From Streptomyces atratus (lineage in GTDB: Bacteria > Actinomycetota > Actinomycetes > Streptomycetales > Streptomycetaceae), in the NCBI RefSeq assembly GCF_900119365.1, contig NZ_FPJO01000001.1, positions 524,499-588,498 of the forward strand: 64,000 nucleotides of DNA. Direction: 5' to 3'. The translations under genes and the position numbers were made by a program. Below the pieces are notes generated by a model, which made no database searches, had not been told where the DNA came from, and saw nothing but the letters and a program-made list of their open reading frames with translations. Below are positions 58,502-64,000 of the stretch, piece after piece (within the stretch, counting starts at the first letter, position 1; each line of letters starts with the position of its first letter).

Positions 58502-58705
58502 TTCTGACGGAAGGTCAGATGCCGGCCGGATCTCCGCACGCGCCGATCCGAGTGCGCCGTCGTGCCCCGTTCGCACCTCGTTCACCGGAATACCGCGGAC
58601 ACCCGGAAGGTTTCAGCCTGCACGCAGTTGGCGGTCGGCGCTGCCCGCCCGCCGCACCCGCATGCCTCTTCAGACCCTCGATCACGCCGCCCGGAGGCCG
58701 CACGC

Positions 58706-60502
58706 ATGCCAGAGACGACGAACGGACAGCCCGCCGGGGAACTCCCCGATCCGCGGACGCGCAGGGCGGGCGGCGGTGTCGTCCCCGTGCTCGCCTTCGC
58801 GGGCATCACCGTCGCGGTGATGCAGACCCTGCTCGTCCCCGTCATCAAGGACCTGCCCGCCCTGCTGCACACCGACCCGTCGAACGCCACCTGGGTGATG
58901 ACCGCGACACTGCTCGCGGGAGCCGTCGCCACCCCGATCATGGGGCGGCTCGGCGACCTCTACGGCAAGCGGAAGATGCTGCTCGCCAGCCTCGCCGTCA
59001 TGGTGGTCGGCTCCTTGATATGCGCCTTCACCGACGCACTCGTGGTCATGATCGTGGGCCGTGCGCTCCAGGGCTTCGCCATGGGCGCCATCCCGCTGGG
59101 CATCGGCATCATGCGCGACGAACTGCCGCGCGAGCGGCTCGGCTCGGCGATGGCGCTGATGAGCTCCTCGATCGGGGTCGGCGGTGGACTGGCACTGCCC
59201 GCCTCCGCGCTGGTCGCCCAGCACTCCGACTGGCACACCCTGTTCTTCGGCGCGGCCGGGCTCGGTGTGCTGTCGATGGCGCTCACCGTCCTGGTCGTAC
59301 CGGAGACCACGCTGCGCGCCCCCGGCCGGTTCGACCTGGCCGGCGCGCTGGGGCTCTCGCTCGGACTGGTCTGCCTGCTGCTGCCGATCACCAAGGGCAG
59401 CGACTGGGGCTGGACCTCGGGCAGCACACTCGGGCTGATCGCCGCCGCGCTGGTGATCCTCGTCCTGTGGGGCCTGTTCGAGCTGCGCAGCCCGGCCCCG
59501 CTGGTCGACCTGCGGACCACGGCCCGGCGCGAGGTGCTGCTCACCAACCTCTCCTCGATCATGGTCGGGGTCGCCTTCTACGCCGTCTCACTGGTCCTGC
59601 CGCAGCTGCTCCAGCTGCCGGCGTCGACGGGGTACGGCCTCGGGCAGTCGATGGTGGTCGCCGGGCTGTGCGTGGCGCCGCTCGGTCTGACGATGATGCT
59701 CGTCGCCCCGCTGTACGCCCGGCTGTCCGCCCGCCGGGGCCCCAAGGTCTCGCTGATGCTCGGCATGCTGGTCATCGCGATCGGTTACGGGGCGGGGCTG
59801 GGGCTGATGAGCGCCGCCTGGCAGACCGTGGTGATCGCGGTGATGCTCGGCGCCGGCATCGGGCTCGCGTACTCCTCGCTGCCCGCGCTGATCATCGGGG
59901 CCGTCGATCCGTCGGAGACCGGTGCGGCCAACGGCCTGAACACCCTGATGCGTTCGATCGGCACCTCGGTGTCGAGCGCCGTGATCGGCATGGTGCTGGC
60001 GAACACCTCGGTGCGCACGGGCGGGGTGCCGCTGCCCTCGATGGAGGGGTTCCGCATCTCGTTCCTGATCGCGACGGGCGCGGTGGTGATCGGACTGGTG
60101 CTGGCCTCGTTCCTGCCGTCGCAGCGCGAGGCGATGCGCCCGGCGCTGCTGGCGAGCAGCGCCGGGGACGCCCAGGACCCGGCGCCCACCGCCACCCGCC
60201 CGGTCGCCGGTTCGGGCGGCTTCCGCGGCCGGGTGCTGGACGCGGACGGCGCCCCGGTGGCCCGCGCCAATGTCACGCTGATCGACCACCGGGGCCGTCA
60301 GGCCGGTCTCACCGTGGCGGACGAGGACGGCCACTACGCGCTGGCCGCCCCGTCCGGCGGCAACTACGTGCTGGCCGGTTCGGCCGCGGGGTACGCGCCG
60401 CGCGCCTGCCCTGCGGCCTGTCCGGGCGACGGCCTGCCGGTCGATGCCGATCTGGTGCTGGGCGTCAGCGCACCGGAGCGTCGAACCGCGGTGTCGTCGT
60501 GA
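58706..60502 (+). CDS. MFS transporter with a C-terminal carboxypeptidase-regulatory-like domain
   Basis: A 598-residue protein. Residues about 25-480 form a 14-helix-type MFS pump ('GRLGDLYGKRKMLLASL', 'GRALQGFAMGAIPLGIGIMRDEL', 'GGLALPASALVAQHSDWHTLFF'). After a Pro/Ala linker, residues about 510-590 form a CarboxypepD_reg (transthyretin-like) module: 'FRGRVLDADGAPVARANVTLIDHRGRQ', 'DEDGHYALAAPSGGNYVL' (in part). This beta module would lie in the cytosol or outside, depending on helix number, and could bind sugar or protein. ATG 58706 follows GGAGG. The end overlaps peptidase E by 38 bp (tail to tail). Confidence 0.85.
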   Translation: MPETTNGQPAGELPDPRTRRAGGGVVPVLAFAGITVAVMQTLLVPVIKDLPALLHTDPSNATWVMTATLLAGAVATPIMGRLGDLYGKRKMLLASLAVMVVGSLICAFTDALVVMIVGRALQGFAMGAIPLGIGIMRDELPRERLGSAMALMSSSIGVGGGLALPASALVAQHSDWHTLFFGAAGLGVLSMALTVLVVPETTLRAPGRFDLAGALGLSLGLVCLLLPITKGSDWGWTSGSTLGLIAAALVILVLWGLFELRSPAPLVDLRTTARREVLLTNLSSIMVGVAFYAVSLVLPQLLQLPASTGYGLGQSMVVAGLCVAPLGLTMMLVAPLYARLSARRGPKVSLMLGMLVIAIGYGAGLGLMSAAWQTVVIAVMLGAGIGLAYSSLPALIIGAVDPSETGAANGLNTLMRSIGTSVSSAVIGMVLANTSVRTGGVPLPSMEGFRISFLIATGAVVIGLVLASFLPSQREAMRPALLASSAGDAQDPAPTATRPVAGSGGFRGRVLDADGAPVARANVTLIDHRGRQAGLTVADEDGHYALAAPSGGNYVLAGSAAGYAPRACPAACPGDGLPVDADLVLGVSAPERRTAVSS

Positions 60503-61193
60503 GCAGATGAGAGACGTCCGAGCCCGCCGGGAGCTCCTGCGGCTGCGCGCCGCGGGTGAACAGCCGGGCGGGCCGGGCGCCCTGCACCCGGGCCTGGCGT
60601 CCGTCGACCCGCAGCCACGATCCCTCGCGCAGGCCGAGCACCGGCACGTCGTTCTCCTCCAGGAATTCGGTGAGCCGCTCCTCGCGGGTCTCGCCCTTGT
60701 GGGTGCTGGCCGGGTCCGGGTCCAGGTAGTGCGGGTTGATCTGGAACGGGACGAGGCCGAGCGTCTCGAAGGACGGCGGCTGCACGATGGGCATGTCGTT
60801 GGTGGTGCGCAGGGTGGGCGCCGCCATGTTCGTCCCGGCGCTGGCCCCCATGTACGGCAGCCCGCTGCGCACCGCCTCGGTCACGGCGTCCCGCAGACCG
60901 GTCCGGTACAGGGCGCTCAGCAGCCGGAAGGAGTTGCCGCCGCCGATGAACACGGCGTCGGACGCGGCGAGTTCGGCGACCGGGTCGGCGTTCTCGTGGA
61001 CCCCGCGCACAGTGATCCCGGACGGCGTGAGGGCCTCGCGGACGCGTGCGGTGTACGCGGTGTAGTCGGCGAGCGCGTAGGGGACGAAGGCCAGCCGGGC
61101 GCCGGAGGGCAGGAACGCGGTGACGGTGTCGAGGGCGTGTTCCAGGTAACCCCGGCCGTACTGGGTGGAGTTGGAGAGCAGCAGCAGATTCAT
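60465..61193 (-). CDS. Peptidase E (alpha-aspartyl dipeptidase, family S51)
   Basis: A 242-residue serine peptidase of the class I glutamine amidotransferase-like fold that cleaves Asp-X dipeptides. The nucleophile elbow is 'YMGASAGTNMAAPT' (catalytic Ser), with 'IGGGNSFRLLSAL' and 'FQINPHYLDPDPASTHKGETREERL' (catalytic His). ATG 61193 has AGAGGAA upstream. It follows the IclR gene by 29 bp on the same strand, so it may be in the IclR transcript. Confidence 0.9.
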   Translation of the reverse strand: MNLLLLSNSTQYGRGYLEHALDTVTAFLPSGARLAFVPYALADYTAYTARVREALTPSGITVRGVHENADPVAELAASDAVFIGGGNSFRLLSALYRTGLRDAVTEAVRSGLPYMGASAGTNMAAPTLRTTNDMPIVQPPSFETLGLVPFQINPHYLDPDPASTHKGETREERLTEFLEENDVPVLGLREGSWLRVDGRQARVQGARPARLFTRGAQPQELPAGSDVSHLLTTTPRFDAPVR

Positions 61194-61222
61194 GGGGTTC
61201 CTCTTGGTTCTCTTCCGGATCA

Positions 61223-62056
61223 TCAGGTGGTGCGGGGACGACGGGTGCGGGGTTTCGGGCGCTGCGGAGGGTGGGTGAGCCGCTTCTCCAGCAGCTGGGC
61301 CGCGTGGCGCAGCGCGTCGAGCCGGTCGTGCGGCGCGCCCGCGAAGAGTTCCTCGGCGCCGCCGAGGCTGAGGCTGCCGTACGGCTCGCGGCCGAGGAAG
61401 ACCGGTACGGCGACGGTCGCGATGCCGGTGTCGTACTCGCCGACCGTCCAGGCGTACCCCTGGGCGCGGACCTTGAGGAACTCCGCCTCCAGCCGGTCCG
61501 GGTCGGTGACCGTCCGGTCGGTGAACCGGGCCATCGGGCGGCCCCGGAAGAGCCGGTGGCGCTGCTCGTCGGGGAGGTACGCGTAGTACGACTTGCTGGT
61601 CGCCCCGGCGTGCGCCGGGTAGAGCTCGCCGACCAGCGGGTAGTAGCGCAGCGGCCCGGCCACACCCTCCTCGGCCGCGACGCACCGCATGTGGAAGCTG
61701 TCCGGCAGGCAGAAGAGCACGGTGTCGCCGGTGACCCGGCACAGTTCCTCCAGGACCGGCCCGGCCAGCAGCTCCAGCGATCCGGAGCGCTCCCAGAGCC
61801 TGCCCAGGCGCAGTACGGCGGGGCCGATGCGATAGCGGCGGGTGACCGGGTCGGAGACCAGGAAGCCGCGTCCGGCGAGGGTGGCGAGCAGCCGCTGGGC
61901 CACCGAGGTGTCCCAGCCGAACTCCTCGGCGACCTCGGTGACGCCCCAGTCGGGCCTGGTCCGCTCGAAGGCGAGCAGCACGAGGAGCGCCCGGTCGACG
62001 GTTTGCAGGGCTCCGGCGGGGGTGCGCCGGTCCAGATCGAAGTCCGCCATCGTCAT
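61223..62056 (-). CDS. IclR-family transcriptional regulator
   Basis: A 277-residue regulator: N-terminal winged HTH (about 15-75; 'ALQTVDRALLVLLAFERTRPDWGVTEVAEEFGWDTSVAQRLLATL', in part) and a C-terminal effector domain with 'YYPLVGELYPAHAGATSKSYYAYL' and 'GEYDTGIATVAVPVFLG'. The last 17 residues are Arg/Pro-rich. It is divergent from the DUF1177/permease genes with a 144-bp shared, locally AT-rich promoter region (62057-62200), so it very likely controls them. ATG 62056; 62050 is an in-frame alternative. Confidence 0.9.
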   Translation of the reverse strand: MTMADFDLDRRTPAGALQTVDRALLVLLAFERTRPDWGVTEVAEEFGWDTSVAQRLLATLAGRGFLVSDPVTRRYRIGPAVLRLGRLWERSGSLELLAGPVLEELCRVTGDTVLFCLPDSFHMRCVAAEEGVAGPLRYYPLVGELYPAHAGATSKSYYAYLPDEQRHRLFRGRPMARFTDRTVTDPDRLEAEFLKVRAQGYAWTVGEYDTGIATVAVPVFLGREPYGSLSLGGAEELFAGAPHDRLDALRHAAQLLEKRLTHPPQRPKPRTRRPRTT

Positions 62057-62200
62057 CTCACCATTCAGACCTGAATTGCAAATAACGGGAAACAGTTGCG
62101 TTCAACGCTATCCGATCCCGAATGTGGCCTCAGCACCCCGCCCCGCGCTTCCCCCGTCGAGCGCCGGCCCGGGTGCCTGGATGAGCGAGAAAGGCCCCCC

Positions 62201-63154
62201 ATGTTGAAGTACGTGCTGGACATCGTCGATCTGCTGGACGATCCCCAGGTCAATGGCAAGACGGTCGTCGAGTACCTCGACTCCGTGAGCGGGACCGAGG
62301 GCTCGTCAGCGAAGGTCACCACGGTCGCCGGCGAGCAGGGCTCGACGGACTTCGTGATGGTCCGTATCCCGGGCTCCCACGGGCGTACGTCGGGTGGCAG
62401 CGCCCGCACGCTGGGCGTGGTGGGCCGGCTCGGCGGCATCGGCGCCCGGCCCGAGGTGACCGGCCTGGTCTCCGACGCCGACGGCGCCGTCTCGGCGATC
62501 GCCACCGCCGCCAAGCTGCTCGCCATGCGCCGCCGCGGCGACGTGCTGCCCGGCGATGTGATCGTCGCCACCCACATCTGCCCGAACGCGCCGACCGAGC
62601 CGCACGACCCGGTGCCGTTCATGGGCTCGCCCGTGGACATCGCCACCATGAACCGCCACGAGGTGACCGGCGAGATGGAGGCCGTGCTCTCCATCGACAC
62701 CACCAAGGGCAACCGGATCATCAACCACAAGGGACTCGCCCTGTCGCCCACCGTCAAGGAGGGCTGGGTGCTCCGGGTCAGCGAGCAGCTGGGCGAACTG
62801 CTGGCCGTGGTGACCGGTGAGCCGTTGGTCACGTACCCCGTGACCACGCAGGACATCACCCCGTACGGTAATGGGGCACACCACATCAATTCGATCCTGC
62901 AGCCCTCCACCGCGACGGCCGCCCCGGTCGTCGGTCTGGCCATCACCTCGGCCGCCGCGGTGCCGGGCTGCGGTACGGGCGCGAGCCACGAGACGGACAT
63001 CGCGTCCGCCGCCCGCTACGCCGTGGAGGTCGCCAAGGCCTACGGCAGCGGCCAACTGGACTTCCACGACGCGGTGGAGTTCGACAACCTCGTCAACCGC
63101 TACGGGTCGCTGGCTCACCTGCAGACCTTCGGCCGCACACCCCAGGAGTCCTGA
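62201..63154 (+). CDS. DUF1177 family protein
   Basis: A 317-residue member of DUF1177. Visible family features: N-terminal 'VLDIVDLLDDPQVNGKTVVEYL', 'GVVGRLGGIGARPEVTGLVSDADGAVSA' (in part), 'HICPNAPTEPHDPVPFMGSPVD', 'MEAVLSIDTTKGNRIINHKGLA' and 'TYPVTTQDITPYGNGAHHINSI'. Conserved His/Asp/Glu residues suggest a metal-dependent hydrolase, but no activity is proven. Its TGA overlaps the permease ATG by 1 nt (TGATG), so transport and turnover of a shared substrate is likely. Confidence 0.88.
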   Translation: MLKYVLDIVDLLDDPQVNGKTVVEYLDSVSGTEGSSAKVTTVAGEQGSTDFVMVRIPGSHGRTSGGSARTLGVVGRLGGIGARPEVTGLVSDADGAVSAIATAAKLLAMRRRGDVLPGDVIVATHICPNAPTEPHDPVPFMGSPVDIATMNRHEVTGEMEAVLSIDTTKGNRIINHKGLALSPTVKEGWVLRVSEQLGELLAVVTGEPLVTYPVTTQDITPYGNGAHHINSILQPSTATAAPVVGLAITSAAAVPGCGTGASHETDIASAARYAVEVAKAYGSGQLDFHDAVEFDNLVNRYGSLAHLQTFGRTPQES

Positions 63155-64000
63155 TGGCAGCCACCCCGCAGGCCGAGGCCGTGGCCCACGAGGCCAAGGC
63201 CATCGGCAGCGACGACTACTCGCTGTCCCGCGTCCCGCGCGACAAGCGGTTCGGCTTCTGGTCGATGCTGCTCCAGTGGCTGGCCCAGTCCGGCTCGATC
63301 TCGCAGTTCACCCTCGGCGCCACCATCGGTGTCGGCATGACCTTCGGGAACGCCTTCCTCGCCTTCACGCTCGGCGCGGTGATCCTGGAGGTGGTGATCT
63401 TCGCGATCGGTCTGGCCGGTATGCGCGAGGGTCTGGCGACGCCGATGCTGACCCGCTGGGTCGGCTTCGGCCGCAACGGCTCCGCGCTGGTCAGCTTCGT
63501 CATCGCGGTCAGCCTGGTCGGCTGGTTCGGCGTCCAGAACACGATCTTCGGCAACAGCGTCTCGGCGCTGGTCGGCGGCCCGTCCTGGATGTGGTGCGTG
63601 CTGGCCGGCATCGCCATCACCGCCCTGGTGATCTTCGGCTTCAAGTACATGGCCGTCTTCGCCAAGATCGTCACGCCGCTGTTCTTCGCCATGGTCGCCT
63701 GGTCGATCGTCTCGACGCTGAAGGACCACTCGATCAGCGAGCTGATCAACTCGCCGGCTCCCGGCCAGACGATCCCGCTCGCCGTCGCCGCCACCGCCAT
63801 CGCGGGCGGCTACATGACCGGCGCCATCGTGTCCCCGGAGATGACCCGGTACAACAAGAAGGGCTCGCACGTCTTCCTGCAGAGCGCCTCGTCGATGATC
63901 CTCTCCGAGTACATCGTCGGCATGACCGGTGTGCTGCTCGGCCACCTGGTGAAGAGCAGCGAGGTCTCCAGCATCGTGCTCTCCACCTCCGGCGCCTTCG
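63154..64000 (+). CDS. Cytosine/purine permease-type transporter (NCS1 family), partial
   Basis: 282 codons are visible; the gene continues past the window end. The N-terminal cytosolic part is 'DDYSLSRVPRDKRFGFWSM', then helices: 'FLAFTLGAVILEVVIFAIGLAGM', 'SALVSFVIAVSLVGWFGVQNTIFG' and 'VAATAIAGGYMTGAIVSPEMTRY' (in part), matching CodB-like permeases of the NCS1 family. It imports a nucleobase, hydantoin or similar ring compound. ATG 63154 overlaps the DUF1177 stop; ribosome site CAGGAG. Regulated presumably by the divergent IclR protein. Confidence 0.9.
   Translation, partial: MAATPQAEAVAHEAKAIGSDDYSLSRVPRDKRFGFWSMLLQWLAQSGSISQFTLGATIGVGMTFGNAFLAFTLGAVILEVVIFAIGLAGMREGLATPMLTRWVGFGRNGSALVSFVIAVSLVGWFGVQNTIFGNSVSALVGGPSWMWCVLAGIAITALVIFGFKYMAVFAKIVTPLFFAMVAWSIVSTLKDHSISELINSPAPGQTIPLAVAATAIAGGYMTGAIVSPEMTRYNKKGSHVFLQSASSMILSEYIVGMTGVLLGHLVKSSEVSSIVLSTSGAF

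Noticed and set aside
1..64000. CRISPR arrays, transposases or IS ends
   Set aside because: No regularly spaced repeats of 25-40 bp and no transposase-like proteins were found on either strand.

Overview
The window is about 72% GC by eye, with strong third-position G/C bias, many GTG/TTG starts, AGGAG-type ribosome sites and Tat/lipoprotein exports. The gene set (bifunctional primase/polymerase-like protein, SpoIIE-type phosphatase with a HATPase domain, Rsm22, RNase HI-phosphatase fusion, DmdR-type iron box, class A RNase P RNA) fits a Streptomyces chromosome, probably an arm-proximal or accessory-rich part. No rRNA, complete tRNA, CRISPR array, transposase or integrase was seen.

Layout. 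1-9.8 kb: primase-like gene, TetR remnant, dimethylargininase, Rsm22, lipoprotein, Bcr/CflA efflux pump, Gfo/Idh oxidoreductase, PhoD phosphatase, SDR. 9.9-13.5 kb: secreted lamin-tail protein, PhzF remnant, MazG, glycosyltransferase, VOC protein, metallophosphoesterase. 13.7-19 kb: PAS-GAF-SpoIIE-HATPase phosphatase and a Tat-exported polysaccharide lyase 8. 19.2-21.8 kb: DHA2 efflux pump and quinone oxidoreductase around a CsoR-like operator. 22-26 kb: an ArsR / SulP-STAS / RsbW-like ATPase / PhnA / ArsR block in which both ArsR genes share a TTGC-N8-GCAA operator. 26.3-33.6 kb: a LacI-controlled sugar operon (class V aminotransferase, ABC binding protein, two permeases, GH36 galactosidase, LacI regulator) with two related operator-like sites at its head. 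33.7-35.3 kb: GNAT, a small helical protein, and a MarR gene broken by an in-frame TAG.

35.4-39.1 kb is a 3.6 kb segment between two direct copies of the 3' end and terminator of RNase P RNA. One copy belongs to intact rnpB. The other is flanked by paired TGGCTRCCT repeats that look like integrase arm sites. Inside are a tandem-repeat protein, an XRE regulator with a TPR-like tail, two small overlapping ORFs and an N-terminally short peptide-type methyltransferase. This looks like a decayed integrative element with no integrase left.

39.5-50.7 kb: Uma2, MerR with a membrane protein, a frameshifted RNB exoribonuclease, YaaA, KDPG aldolase, a coupled Nif3 / zinc-ribbon (CTG start) / RNase H-phosphatase operon, an iron-regulated siderophore binding protein and a large beta-rich protein. 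50.8-58.5 kb: two minus-strand operons (SDR-ADH-MaoC; fused acyl-CoA dehydrogenase plus SCP-x thiolase), each headed by a perfect KstR-type TnnAACnnGTTnnA box, pointing to steroid side-chain beta-oxidation. Between them lie two broken genes that meet tail to tail. 58.7-64 kb: MFS pump with a carboxypeptidase-regulatory-like tail, peptidase E, IclR regulator, DUF1177 protein and a cytosine-permease-type transporter running off the end.

An overall theme is gene decay. TetR, PhzF, ABC-2/LuxR, MarR, RNB, an MFS pump and an SDR are all truncated, internally deleted, frameshifted or nonsense-interrupted.
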